Under the pieces are notes generated by a model, which saw only the letters and a list, made by a program, of their open reading frames with translations, was not told the origin of the DNA and made no database searches. From an uncultured Ellagibacter sp. (GTDB lineage: Bacteria; Actinomycetota; Coriobacteriia; Coriobacteriales; Eggerthellaceae), in the NCBI GenBank assembly GCA_934663775.1, contig CAKUKU010000009.1, positions 1-64,000 of the forward strand: DNA of 64,000 nucleotides, read 5' to 3'. The position numbers were made by a program, and so were the translations under genes. Shown in pieces: positions 21,973 through 30,616 of the stretch. Position 1 is the stretch's first letter; every line of letters starts with the position of its first letter.

Positions 21973-23235
21973 CTATTCAGCCGCCAACATGCGACAGGCC
22001 CATTGGGCGGCGACCATGCTGCCTTTCGCGAGCACGCTCTCATCGATGGTGTAGAAGCAGCTGTGCTGCGGGTGGATGGCCCCCACCTCGAGATTGCGCG
22101 CACCCACGAAGCAGAACACGCCGGGCACGACGTTCAGGTACTCGCTGAAGTCCTCGCCCGAAAGCGTCCCGCGATAGCCCGATACCGCGGACTCCCCCAA
22201 CATGTCCACGACCGCACGACGCGCCACCTCCGCGCACACAGGGTCGTTCGCAAGCCCGGCGTTGCCCTTCTCGAACGTGAATCTCACCTTCGCGCCGAAC
22301 GCGTGGCCCACCTTGCTCACAATGCGCTCCAGGCGGTCGGGCACCTCGCTTCGCAACTGCTCGGTCCAAGTGCGCACCGTGCCCGTAAGGTACGCGTGAC
22401 CAGCCATGATGTTGCGTGCCTCGCCGCCGTGGAACTCTCCTACGGTGACCACGACCGGGTCGAACGGCGACACATCGCGGCTCACGAGCACCTGCAGCGC
22501 GTTCACCATTTCCGCACCCACGACCACCGCGTCGACGCCCTTGTGCGGCATAGACCCGTGTGCGGAGACGCCCTCGATGTCGATGCGGAACCAGTCGGTG
22601 TTGGCCATGCGCTGCCCCGGCGCGCACGACACCGTGCCCGCGTCGACCTCGCTCCAGATGTGCGCGCCGTAGATGGCGTCGACCCCTTCAAGCGCACCTG
22701 CGTCGATCATGGAGAGCGCACCTATCGAGATTTCCTCGGCGGGCTGGAAAATGATGCGAACCTCGCCTTTGAGCTGCGATTTCAACCCCTGCAGGATGCG
22801 CACGGCACCGAGCATCATGGCCATGTGCGCATCGTGGCCGCACGCGTGCATGACACCCTCGTTCTCCGAGGCGAAGGGAGCCCCGGTCTTCTCGGTCACG
22901 GGAAGCGCGTCGATGTCGGAGCGCAGGGCCACGCGGCGCGCGGGGATCCCCGCCTCGTCGTAGGCGCCGGAAGCCTCCCCGCGAACCGTCGCGATGATGC
23001 CATTGTTGTCGAGCCTGCGGTATTCCACACCGAGGCGATCGAGCTCGCCGCAAAGCGTTTCCTGCGTATGTTCTTCGTGTCCCGAAATCTCGGGGTGGCG
23101 GTGGAAGAGCCTGCGCCACTCGATGATGGCGCCCTCGGCGGCACGCGCCACGTCGAGCACGGCGCCAACCGTCGGCGCGCCCGCGAGCTCGGACTGGGCG
23201 TAAGCGTACGCTTCAACATCTGCGCGAGGAAGCAT
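21973..23235 (-). CDS. M20 family metallo-amidohydrolase
   Basis: A 420-residue zinc peptidase/amidohydrolase of the M20D type (hippurate hydrolase, N-acyl-amino-acid and IAA-amino-acid hydrolase relatives). Metal and catalytic blocks: HRHPEISGHEEHTQETL, ALRSDIDALPVTE, MHACGHDAHMAMMLGA, FQPAEEISIGA, then the lid domain (MPHKGVDAVVVGAEMVN) and the C-terminal metal His in AIHPQHSCFYTIDES. The substrate is likely an N-acylated amino acid; conjugated aromatic acids are also cleaved by this family. ATG at 23235 with AAGGGA upstream. Monocistronic. Confidence 0.88.
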   Translation of the reverse strand: MLPRADVEAYAYAQSELAGAPTVGAVLDVARAAEGAIIEWRRLFHRHPEISGHEEHTQETLCGELDRLGVEYRRLDNNGIIATVRGEASGAYDEAGIPARRVALRSDIDALPVTEKTGAPFASENEGVMHACGHDAHMAMMLGAVRILQGLKSQLKGEVRIIFQPAEEISIGALSMIDAGALEGVDAIYGAHIWSEVDAGTVSCAPGQRMANTDWFRIDIEGVSAHGSMPHKGVDAVVVGAEMVNALQVLVSRDVSPFDPVVVTVGEFHGGEARNIMAGHAYLTGTVRTWTEQLRSEVPDRLERIVSKVGHAFGAKVRFTFEKGNAGLANDPVCAEVARRAVVDMLGESAVSGYRGTLSGEDFSEYLNVVPGVFCFVGARNLEVGAIHPQHSCFYTIDESVLAKGSMVAAQWACRMLAAE

Positions 23236-23521
23236 GGGGGATCCCTTCGTGAAAGTGAATCTGAACAGGCCCTGAGGGTAACGGATGCGCGGGCGGCGAA
23301 CCCGAACAACACGGCAAATGCACGAAAAGCCAGTCGGAAAACGGGTGAACGGCGCTGATGCGCGTTGCACGGGGGCTTGCAGGCGGGGCGCGCCCGACGA
23401 TGCGGCGGGCGGCACGTGGCGAGGAATCGTCGATTCGCACCGCGCGGGCGCCACGAGGGCGAGCAGAGGCCGATGCGCATCGCGCAGGCGGGGTGCGATC
23501 GCGGGAAAACGGGCGGCAGCT

Positions 23522-24454
23522 CTATTCACCCACCTCCCCTTCCGCCCGTTTCTCGGCGCGCCTGCCTAAAAAGACGTTCAGGAGCGACCCCGCGACCACG
23601 AAGGCAACGCCCGTCCAGAAAAGCCCCGGAAGCGCAAGCCCCAAGATGATCGAGCTTGCCACCGCCGAGAGGAACGGCGCCGCATACGATGCGAGCGCCA
23701 TGCGCGACACGTTGCCGAACAGAAGGCCGTGGTTCCAGCACGCGTACCCCGCAGCGATCGACGCCGTCGCCCCAAGAAGCGCCAAAATCGAGCCAATCGA
23801 CGGCACACTTTCGAGGGCAGGCGCGCCCGAGGTGGCGAACATCACCCAGAACACCGCCGCGACACCGACCATGAAATAGGGCGTGGCGTCCCTGCCGTTC
23901 GTGATGCGCGGGGTGACGGCGGAATACGTCGCCCAGGCAATCGCAGCGGCGAACGTGAGGGCGAAAGGAAGCGGATTCGAGGTGATGTCTGCGACGACGA
24001 CGCCCACGTCGAGCCCCGCATCTCCCCCTACCGCGAGCATGACGCCCACGGCGGCGACAACCGCTCCCGGCACAGCGCGCAAAAACCCGCGCGCGCCGCT
24101 TGCCGCCGACGAGGTGAAAAGCACGGTGAGCGAGGGCCAAAGATAGTTCACCATGCTGAGCTCGACCGTTTGCGTGGACGAGGCCGCAAGGCCGATCGAG
24201 GCGCTGATGGCAGCCTCGTAGAACACGAAAAGCCCGCCGCTTATCAGAATGTACTTCTTGGGGAACGCGTGCAGTTTCGATGGGCGCAAGACAACGAAAA
24301 GCGAAGTCGCACCGAGCGTGTAGATGAGCGCGCCGCCGAGCAAGACGCCGAAACCTTGCGAGGTCAGGCGCACGAACCCGAACATCATGCTCCAAAACAC
24401 GAGCGCGAGAAAGCCCACCATTGTGGCACGATCGCTTTTGCCCATACGCCTCAC
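23522..24454 (-). CDS. EamA/DMT-family exporter
   Basis: A 310-residue transporter with ten hydrophobic spans in two EamA repeats, from MVGFLALVFWSMMFGFVRLT to TGVAFVVAGSLLNVFLG. The overall form, including the N-terminal LVFWSMMFG and the late GYACWNHGLLFGN motif, resembles YddG-type aromatic amino acid exporters. I chose the GTG at 24454, which has AAAGGAAG at 7 bases; an ATG nine bases downstream (24445) is the alternative. No operon partner. Substrate is uncertain. Confidence 0.8.
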   Translation of the reverse strand: MRRMGKSDRATMVGFLALVFWSMMFGFVRLTSQGFGVLLGGALIYTLGATSLFVVLRPSKLHAFPKKYILISGGLFVFYEAAISASIGLAASSTQTVELSMVNYLWPSLTVLFTSSAASGARGFLRAVPGAVVAAVGVMLAVGGDAGLDVGVVVADITSNPLPFALTFAAAIAWATYSAVTPRITNGRDATPYFMVGVAAVFWVMFATSGAPALESVPSIGSILALLGATASIAAGYACWNHGLLFGNVSRMALASYAAPFLSAVASSIILGLALPGLFWTGVAFVVAGSLLNVFLGRRAEKRAEGEVGE

Positions 24455-24755
24455 GCGGCCGCTTCCTTTCCCACTCGAATTGAACTGCTCAATAATAGAG
24501 GAACGTGAGCGTTCGGCCTTGACGGATTTGCCAAAAGAGGGGAGCGGCGCCACCTGCGGGCAGGCGATCGGAGGACCATCGAGGACTCAAGGGCGGGCAG
24601 CCGACCGCCGAGGCGGGAAGCGGGAAAATGGTGCGAGATGCAAAGTGGTGAGGTGGTGAAGTTAGGCGGCGAGGCTGGGCGGCGCCCGAGGCGATGGACG
24701 CCCCTTCGGGCGCTTGTTGCGTCGCGTTGCAAATTCAGTAGCTCCCTCGTTATCC
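24455..24755. other. intergenic region without recognisable features
   Basis: About 300 bases between the exporter start and the tatD end. No gene, hairpin or repeat stands out. Confidence 0.3.
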
Positions 24756-25634
24756 CTAGCGGAAAAGCCCCCCGCTCGTGGCTGCAATTGCTTCGGCGAG
24801 CGCGCGAGCGTCCGCCTCGCGAGCCTGAGCGAGAAGCGACATGGTACGCTCGAGCCGCGGCGCGATGCTTTCGACGGGATACGCTTCCCCCGGCTTGCTC
24901 GGAGCATCGGTCTCGATGAGCAGGCGGTTTTCGGGAATAGCGCGCGCATAGGCACGGCCGCGCTTCGTCTTGAGCATGCGCTCGTTCACGGAGAAAAGGC
25001 ATCCCGCGTCGATGGCGCGAGTAAGCTCCTCTTGCGATCCGGAGAACCAATGAAAGATGCAGATACAGGCGTCAAGGCATCCTGTGCGCTCGAGCACATC
25101 AAGCGCGCACATCGCTGCCGCCGACGAGTGGATGGACATGACGCGCCGAGGGGTTTCCGCTGACGAGCCCGCGACGGGCCGAGCATTATCACGCCGCCCA
25201 ACCTCCGATTCCGCGGAGCGCCAATCCAAACCAACATTGTGTCGCTCTGCGGCCTTCCCTTCCCCAAGCGGGCGCGCGGCAGCAGCGCACACGCGCTCGA
25301 ACGCCTCGATTTGCGCATCGCGCGTCTGTGCTCGACGTGGCTGGAAGTCGAGCCCCACCTCCGAGATAAGGGGCGCGACGGGAGCCAAGCGCTCGAACAG
25401 CGCGACTTCCCCTTCCCCGCAGGTGCCGTCGGCTACCCACCATGGATGGAGGCCCAAGCCAACCCGCACGCGAGACGCAAAGGGGGCGAGCATCATGCGC
25501 ACGCGCTCGAAATCCCGCGGATCGCAAGTTCCCGATAGCGCGCCGCCACATGCGGCGTATGCAGCGGCAAGTTCCGTCGCATTGTCCGCAAAGTCCAGGT
25601 GGCAGTGCGTATCGATGAGCGGGACGTTCGCCAT
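24756..25634 (-). CDS. tatD: TatD-family metal-dependent hydrolase, with an in-frame insertion
   Basis: A 292-residue TIM-barrel amidohydrolase of the TatD type (3'-5' DNase/deoxyribonuclease activity is known for relatives). Metal ligands are visible in LIDTHCHLDF, SEVGLDFQ, MSIHSSAAA (expected HSR-like site), IFHWFSGSQEEL and ETDAPSKPGE. Compared with usual TatD proteins, about 40 residues are inserted between the helix ending AAARPLGEG and the MSIHSS strand; the insert DNA can form an imperfect hairpin (25211-25252). The ATG at 25634 overlaps the tcdA stop by one base (TGATG), so both form one operon. Confidence 0.85.
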   Translation of the reverse strand: MANVPLIDTHCHLDFADNATELAAAYAACGGALSGTCDPRDFERVRMMLAPFASRVRVGLGLHPWWVADGTCGEGEVALFERLAPVAPLISEVGLDFQPRRAQTRDAQIEAFERVCAAAARPLGEGKAAERHNVGLDWRSAESEVGRRDNARPVAGSSAETPRRVMSIHSSAAAMCALDVLERTGCLDACICIFHWFSGSQEELTRAIDAGCLFSVNERMLKTKRGRAYARAIPENRLLIETDAPSKPGEAYPVESIAPRLERTMSLLAQAREADARALAEAIAATSGGLFR

Positions 25635-26470
25635 CACAGCGATCGCCCGCCGTTTTCCAAACCCATAAGCGAGCAGATGACGTACCCCGCGATCATCTGC
25701 CCCATGACGGGCGGCATCCATGAGGTGGTGCCGAGCGGCGATTTCTTGCGCCGCTCCCCAGGCACTTGTTCGGGCTCGGGCGGGCGTGGTGTGCCCAAAA
25801 GCTTGCGCGCCGAGGGCTCGTCGGAATACAGGATGGTCCAGCGCTTGATGCCCAGCTTGCGCGCCTCTTTGCGCAGGATTCGGCAAAGCCCGCAATCGTG
25901 CGTATCGTAGATGTTCGCGAACGACAGGCGCTCGGGGAAGAAGCGGTCTGCGGCACCTGCAGAGCACACGAGCGGAAGGTCCCGATCCTCGCACAGCTTC
26001 GCGAGAGAGAGTTTCGCGGAGACCGTGTCGATGGCGTCGATCACGAAGTCGACGTCGCCGTGCGCGTCGAGAAAGGCGGGCAGGTTCTCCGCGAGAACGA
26101 ACTCGTCGATCGCCTCCACCTGCGCTGCCGGGTTAATCCCGCGCACCATCTCGCGAGCGACGTCGGTCTTGCGGCGGCCTATCGTGCGCTCCCAGGCGAC
26201 CGCCTGGCGGTTCACGTTCGAAGGCTGCACGACATCGCAATCTACCAGCACAAACGATCCCACACCGCCGCGAGCAAGCGCCTCAAGGCAATTCGAGCCC
26301 ACGCCGCCTAAGCCGAACAGCAGCACCTTTTTGCCCGCAAGGGAGCAGACGCCGTCCTGCCCGAACACGATGGACAGCCGTCCCCAGCGCTCCTCTAAAG
26401 GCGAGGTGCGTGCAACGAGCGGACGCTCATCAGGTGCGGGAATTGTGTTTGGTTCGGCATTTTCAGCCAT
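25634..26470 (-). CDS. tcdA: tRNA threonylcarbamoyladenosine dehydratase
   Basis: A 278-residue E1-like ThiF/HesA-family protein that cyclises t6A to ct6A on tRNAs using ATP. Signs: the nucleotide-binding FGLGGVGSNCLEALARGGVG, Asp in LVDCDVVQPSNVNRQ, RKTDVAREMVRGINP, VIDAIDTVSAKLSL, and the TcdA-type DPLRTKVR-like segment modified here to YDTHDCGLCRILRKEARKLG. Length agrees with TcdA/CsdL rather than ThiF or MoeB. First gene of the two-gene unit with tatD; GGAAGGA precedes the ATG. Confidence 0.85.
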   Translation of the reverse strand: MAENAEPNTIPAPDERPLVARTSPLEERWGRLSIVFGQDGVCSLAGKKVLLFGLGGVGSNCLEALARGGVGSFVLVDCDVVQPSNVNRQAVAWERTIGRRKTDVAREMVRGINPAAQVEAIDEFVLAENLPAFLDAHGDVDFVIDAIDTVSAKLSLAKLCEDRDLPLVCSAGAADRFFPERLSFANIYDTHDCGLCRILRKEARKLGIKRWTILYSDEPSARKLLGTPRPPEPEQVPGERRKKSPLGTTSWMPPVMGQMIAGYVICSLMGLENGGRSL

Positions 26471-26741
26471 GGGTTCGTTCCTTCCAGTGAGCTTTAACGG
26501 ATTAGGTGAGCGTGAGAGCGGGGGCGTGCGCCCAAATCGAGAGAGGCTGATTAGCTGCGAATCCGCAACAGGCCCCAGCGGTTACCCGAGTAGTTTTGCG
26601 GCCAGCCTCGACGGCTTGGGGACGGCCCCAAACATGTTGGGCCCGGCTGGCTATGGACCCGAGCTGAATTTGAAGCTGGCCTGCTACCGATGCAAGGCGA
26701 TTTCGAGCGATTTAGAGCGTTTCGTGGAGCAGTTGGGCAAG

Positions 26742-26912
26742 TTCGTGGTCAAGTGAGCGAGTTGTGCGCGCTTGCTCGCCTCCTCCAAAGGGGCGAAAGT
26801 CAATAATCGTCACAGCTACACCCCATATAAAGGCAATATGGGGTGTAGCTGCAGAGTGAACGGCATTCTGATGAGCCATCAACAGCGCACAACTCGTTCT
26901 TTTGACCACCAA
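26742..26912. repeat. MITE-like element with terminal inverted repeats and a central hairpin
   Basis: Imperfect 28-bp terminal inverted repeats (26742-26769 and 26885-26912, 24 of 28 positions matching; the inner 12 bases CGAGTTGTGCGC match exactly) enclose a perfect 16-bp stem, CAGCTACACCCCATAT (26813-26828) and ATATGGGGTGTAGCTG (26836-26851), loop 7. The element fills the gap between the 3' end of copA and tcdA. It has no transposase. It may also serve as a transcription barrier. Confidence 0.55.
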
Positions 26913-26924
26913 GTGGTAGGTTTG

Positions 26925-27134
26925 CTACTCGACGACCTTCGCCTCGTAGCCCGCATCGACGATGGCGTCGACAAGCACCTGGTCGGCGACGTTGGCGGAG
27001 AGCTTCGCCGTCGCGCTGTTGGAGTCAAGGTCGACCACGGCCTCTTCCACGCCCTCGATGCCCTCGAGCGCCTTCTTCACGTGGGCAACGCAGTGCTGGC
27101 ACATCATACCTTCGACGGACAGTTTCTTCTCCAT
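26925..27134 (-). CDS. possible internal-start CopZ-like copper chaperone inside copA
   Basis: Within the copA frame, MEKKLSVEGMMCQHC starts at an ATG (27134) preceded by CGAAGGAGATCATC, an excellent Shine-Dalgarno at 5-6 bases. Translation from here would give a free 69-residue HMA domain with the MxCxxC site, i.e. a CopZ chaperone, in addition to the full-length pump. Independent synthesis is inferred only from this ribosome site. Confidence 0.45.
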   Translation of the reverse strand: MEKKLSVEGMMCQHCVAHVKKALEGIEGVEEAVVDLDSNSATAKLSANVADQVLVDAIVDAGYEAKVVE

Positions 27135-29819
27135 GATGATCTCCTTCGGTTTCGCGGTTTGCGCTTCTTCATTATGACCAGCGGAAACAGACGAACCAAC
27201 GCTGCCTTCCGCAGAGGTCCCGCCTATCGCGGACGCGCCCGGCTCGCTCGCAAGCGCAGACCCGGACACAGCCCCGGATTCCCGCGCGGCCGTTGATCCC
27301 CCCGATGTCGACGCGGATCTCGCCTCCTGCGCCTCGCCGAGCGAAGCGGGCTTCCATCCGCGAAGGCGAAGCGCGTTCGACACCACGCACACCGAGCTGC
27401 ACGACATCGCCGCCGCAGCAATCATGGGGTTCAAGGTTATACCCGCAAACGAGAGCGCGCCCGCCGCCACAGGGATGCAGATTACATTGTAGATGAGCGC
27501 CCAGAACAAATTCTGCTTGATATTGCGCATGGTCGCGCGCGAAAGCGAGATCGCCGCAGGCACATCGGCCAGATCGCTTTTCATGAGCACGATGTCGGCG
27601 CTGTCGATAGCGATATCGGTGCCCGCGCCAATCGCGATGCCGACATCGGCGCGCGCGAGGGCGGGAGCATCGTTCACGCCGTCGCCCACCATGGCAACTG
27701 TCCCTTGTTTCTGCAGGTCGCGAATAACTTCCTCCTTGCCTTGCGGCAACACATCGGCGATGACATCGTCGGTGCCGACGCGCTTCTGGATAGCGTGCGC
27801 CGTGCGCTCGTTGTCACCTGTGAGCATGACGGTGCGGATGCCCATTCGGGAAAGCTCGGCGAGCGCCGCAGCGCTTCGGGGCTTGGGCTCGTCGGCCAGC
27901 GCGATAAGGCCTGCGAGCGCGCCATCCACTGCGAAGAAGAGCACCGTCTTGCCCTCGTCGGCAAGGCGCTGCGCCTCTCCTTCCGCCCCTGTAACGTCGA
28001 TGCAGCCCTCCCCCATGAGCCGCGCGTTACCGGCAAGGCACGCACGCCCCGCAATCTGACCGCGAAGTCCGCCGCCAGGGACTTGCTCGAAGGCCTCGAC
28101 CTCCTCGGCTGCGACGCCGCCCGCCTCGGCGTATGCCACGATAGCCTGGGCCAACGGGTGCTCGGAGCGCTTCTCGAGGGAGTACGCAAGGGAAAGGAAA
28201 GCGGCTGCTTGAGCGTCAACCCGGGAGGCTTGGATAGCTTCGGTGGCACCCAGTCGCTCGGCAGTCCTGACTCGCACGAACAGTCCACTGGACTGTTCGG
28301 CTCGTGCGGAACTCGCTTTGTGGGCGCCGCCGAAGCCATCTGCCAAGCCCGGGGCTCCAGCGACGCGACCCGCGGCGTCCGAAGCGAGCGCCGAGGCTCC
28401 TTCAGCCACCAGCACCTCGCACACCTCGGGCGCGCCCTTCGTGATGGTCCCCGTCTTGTCGAGCACGGCCGTCTTCACATCGTGCGCGGTCTGCAGCGCC
28501 TCGGCCGACTTCACGAGAATGCCGTTCGCGGCGCCGCGTCCCGTCCCCACCATAATGGCGGTCGGAGTGGCGAGGCCCAACGCGCAGGGGCATGAGATGA
28601 CGAGCACGCTGATCGCGTGGGAAAGAGCGGTCGCCACGCCCGCACCAACGAACATCCAGATGACGAATGTGAGAAGCGCAATCGCGATGACCACGGGCAC
28701 GAACACGCCCGAGATTTTGTCGGCGAGCTTTTCGATAGGGGCCTTAGAGCTTGTTGCCTCATCGACCATGCGCACGATCCCTGCGAGCACGGTGTCGGCG
28801 CCCACGCGCTCGGCGCGCATGGCAAACCATCCCGTGCGGTTCACCGTCGCACCCGTAACCGCAGCTCCCACGTCCTTTTCCACCGGCACGCTCTCGCCCG
28901 TGATGACGGACTCATCGACCGTGCCCGCGCCTTCGATCACCACGCCGTCGACAGGCACGCCCGCACCTGCGCGAACGATGAGGATATCTCCCGGGCGCAC
29001 CTGCTCGGCGGGGACCTCTTCCTCAACGCCATCGGCGTTGCGGCGGATCGCCGTCTTAGGCGACAGGTCCATGAGCTGCGCAATCGCGTCGGTGGTCTTC
29101 CCCTTCGCGCGCGCCTCGAAGTACTTGCCGAGCGTGATCAGCGTGAGGATCATCGCCGCCGACTCGAAGTACAAATCCATCGCCGCCATGTGCGCGAAAT
29201 CGATGTCGCCGTGGCCCATCCCCCAACCGATGCGGTAAATCGCGACGATGCCGTAGACCGTCGACGCCGTCGAGCCGAGCGCGATGAGCGAGTCCATGTT
29301 CGGCGAGCCGTGGAAGAGCGTCTTGAAGCCCACGCGGAAGAACTTGAAGTTCACGAAGATCACGGGCAGCAAGAGTAGGAACTGGGTAAACGCGAACGTG
29401 AGCATGTTCTCATGGCCCAGGAAGAACTCGGGCAGTGGCCATCCGAACATGTGCCCCATGGACAAATAGAACAATGGGATGGTGAACACGAACGACACGA
29501 TGAGCCGCATGCGCACGTGTGCCGCCTCCTTTGCAGCGGCGTTTTCCCTTGCGACGGCCGCAGGGGCAGGACCGCTCGGGGCACCCGCGGCTGCGGAGGC
29601 CTTGACTCGGGGCACGGCACTGTAGCCTGCCTTCTCTACTGCCGCGCTGATCGCGGCGAGCGTGGCGGGATCGCCGTCGTATTCCACCTCCATCGAGTTC
29701 TTCAGCAGGTTCACCACAGCGTGCTCGACGCCAGCGACGCCCGAGGTTGTCTTCTCGACGCGAGCGGAGCAGGCGGCGCACGTCATGCCCGAAACCTCGA
29801 AGGTTTGCTTTTGCGTCAT
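26925..29819 (-). CDS. copA: Cu(I)-translocating P-type ATPase with C-terminal CopZ-like domain
   Basis: A 964-residue P1B-type ATPase that exports Cu+ from the cytoplasm. Order: N-terminal HMA domain with GMTCAACSARVEK, eight membrane spans, the ion-binding CPC in SCPCALGLATPTA (about residue 411), phosphorylated Asp454 in DKTGTITKG, N-domain SEHPLAQAI, hinge GDGVNDAPALARADVG, then a 70-residue Ser/Ala-rich linker and a second HMA domain (SVEGMMCQHCVAHVKKALEG). The C-terminal domain begins at its own ATG (27134) with an ideal AAGGAGAT site. An extra segment of about 35-65 residues lies between DKTGT and SEHPLA; it is encoded by a palindromic repeat. It follows csoR by 3 bases. Confidence 0.92.
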   Translation of the reverse strand: MTQKQTFEVSGMTCAACSARVEKTTSGVAGVEHAVVNLLKNSMEVEYDGDPATLAAISAAVEKAGYSAVPRVKASAAAGAPSGPAPAAVARENAAAKEAAHVRMRLIVSFVFTIPLFYLSMGHMFGWPLPEFFLGHENMLTFAFTQFLLLLPVIFVNFKFFRVGFKTLFHGSPNMDSLIALGSTASTVYGIVAIYRIGWGMGHGDIDFAHMAAMDLYFESAAMILTLITLGKYFEARAKGKTTDAIAQLMDLSPKTAIRRNADGVEEEVPAEQVRPGDILIVRAGAGVPVDGVVIEGAGTVDESVITGESVPVEKDVGAAVTGATVNRTGWFAMRAERVGADTVLAGIVRMVDEATSSKAPIEKLADKISGVFVPVVIAIALLTFVIWMFVGAGVATALSHAISVLVISCPCALGLATPTAIMVGTGRGAANGILVKSAEALQTAHDVKTAVLDKTGTITKGAPEVCEVLVAEGASALASDAAGRVAGAPGLADGFGGAHKASSARAEQSSGLFVRVRTAERLGATEAIQASRVDAQAAAFLSLAYSLEKRSEHPLAQAIVAYAEAGGVAAEEVEAFEQVPGGGLRGQIAGRACLAGNARLMGEGCIDVTGAEGEAQRLADEGKTVLFFAVDGALAGLIALADEPKPRSAAALAELSRMGIRTVMLTGDNERTAHAIQKRVGTDDVIADVLPQGKEEVIRDLQKQGTVAMVGDGVNDAPALARADVGIAIGAGTDIAIDSADIVLMKSDLADVPAAISLSRATMRNIKQNLFWALIYNVICIPVAAGALSFAGITLNPMIAAAAMSCSSVCVVSNALRLRGWKPASLGEAQEARSASTSGGSTAARESGAVSGSALASEPGASAIGGTSAEGSVGSSVSAGHNEEAQTAKPKEIIMEKKLSVEGMMCQHCVAHVKKALEGIEGVEEAVVDLDSNSATAKLSANVADQVLVDAIVDAGYEAKVVE
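28237..28336. repeat. in-frame palindromic repeat in copA (copy C)
   Basis: A 100-bp element bounded by GCTTCGGTGGCACC and GGCGCCGCCGAAGC (12 of 14 complementary), with a central perfect hairpin CGAACAGTCCA-C-TGGACTGTTCG (28277-28299). On the reverse strand its core, AGTTCCGCACGA then GAACAGTCCAGTGG and later GGACTG, matches copy B in rnr. It encodes residues about 495-528 of CopA without breaking the frame. Confidence 0.7.
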
Positions 29820-29822
29820 CTT

Positions 29823-30242
29823 CTACCTCGCAAACTTCTTGATGAGCTGCATCGCCTCGTCGACGATGGCGGTGTTGCCCGCCTCGATTTGCTCGACGAC
29901 GCAGGTCTCCAGGTGGTTTTGCAGAAGGATGGCGGAAATGGAATGCACGGCGGACTCCGCGGCGGCGAGCTGCGTTAGGACATCCCCGCAGTAGCGGTTG
30001 TCGTCGATCATGGCTTTCACGCCGTTGAGCTGGCCGATTGCACGGTTGAGGCGCTTCTGCAGGTCGCGCTGAAACTCCTCCGAGCGCGGCGTTGCTTTAT
30101 GGTGGCAGCAGCAGTTTTGCGCACGCGAGCCCTTGCTTTCGCAGGCAACGGGCTCGGCGCCAACCGGGACCTTGCCGCGCCCGACGTCAACTGGGGCCTT
30201 GCCAGCATCCCGCGCCGCCTGCTTGCCGTTTGCCTTCGCCAT
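29823..30242 (-). CDS. csoR: copper-sensing repressor CsoR
   Basis: A 139-residue all-helical CsoR/RcnR-family repressor that releases DNA when Cu(I) binds. The Cys-His-Cys ligand set is visible: Cys in NRYCGDVLTQL, and His plus Cys in LLQNHLETCVVEQ. The family core starts with LQKRLNRAIGQLNGVKAMID. An N-terminal extension of about 50 residues includes CCCHHK, which could also bind metal. The start at 30242 follows AAAGGCGGG; the longer frame begins inside the operator region. It is the first gene of the csoR-copA operon and most likely autoregulates through the palindromes at 30266-30318. Confidence 0.88.
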   Translation of the reverse strand: MAKANGKQAARDAGKAPVDVGRGKVPVGAEPVACESKGSRAQNCCCHHKATPRSEEFQRDLQKRLNRAIGQLNGVKAMIDDNRYCGDVLTQLAAAESAVHSISAILLQNHLETCVVEQIEAGNTAIVDEAMQLIKKFAR

Positions 30243-30265
30243 CGCGAATCCCGCCTTTCTTTCAC

Positions 30266-30322
30266 ATACCCCCTGGAGGTATCTTTCAAACAGCATTATA
30301 TACCCTCCTAGGGTATATGCAA
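30266..30322 (-). promoter_or_regulatory. csoR-copA promoter with two CsoR-type operators
   Basis: Minus-strand promoter TTGCAT (30322-30317), 16-bp spacer, TATAAT (30300-30295). The spacer holds a palindrome with arms ATATACCC (30298-30305) and GGGTATAT (30311-30318), and a second site ATACCCCCTGGAGGTAT lies at 30266-30282. Both fit the TACCC...GGGTA consensus of CsoR operators. Confidence 0.75.
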
Positions 30323-30616
30323 GAGAAAACACGCGAGCAGCGGCGTGCGCGAAGAAAGAGCGGCGAGTCGTTCGGGATGTCGGCCTCTATCAGGGACAAC
30401 GCAACTCGCTCACAATGGGAACCCCCGAGAACGCACCCGCAAGCTTAACCGAAGACAACTCGCAAAGGCGACGCCTTGCCGGTCGAAGGCGACGCGAGGG
30501 CAGCGGCGCGCGAGCCCGGGCGAAAACGCCGCCAGCAGAGGGCGGCGCGGCAAGCCCGGGCGAAAACGTCGCCAGCAGAGCCCCTGCAACCCAGCGGCGG
30601 CTTCACCCTCCCAGCA
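30323..30616. repeat. intergenic region with a 38-39-bp tandem repeat
   Basis: No gene is supported. Two head-to-tail copies, about 38 bp each (30503-30540 and 30542-30580), share the blocks AGCCCGGGCGAAAACG and CGCCAGCAGAG with few differences. Confidence 0.55.

Noticed and set aside
26712-26912. 66-codon minus-strand open frame within the MITE-like element
   Set aside because: Spans the inverted repeats and hairpin, has no ribosome site; the similar peptides at both ends are a consequence of the inverted repeats.
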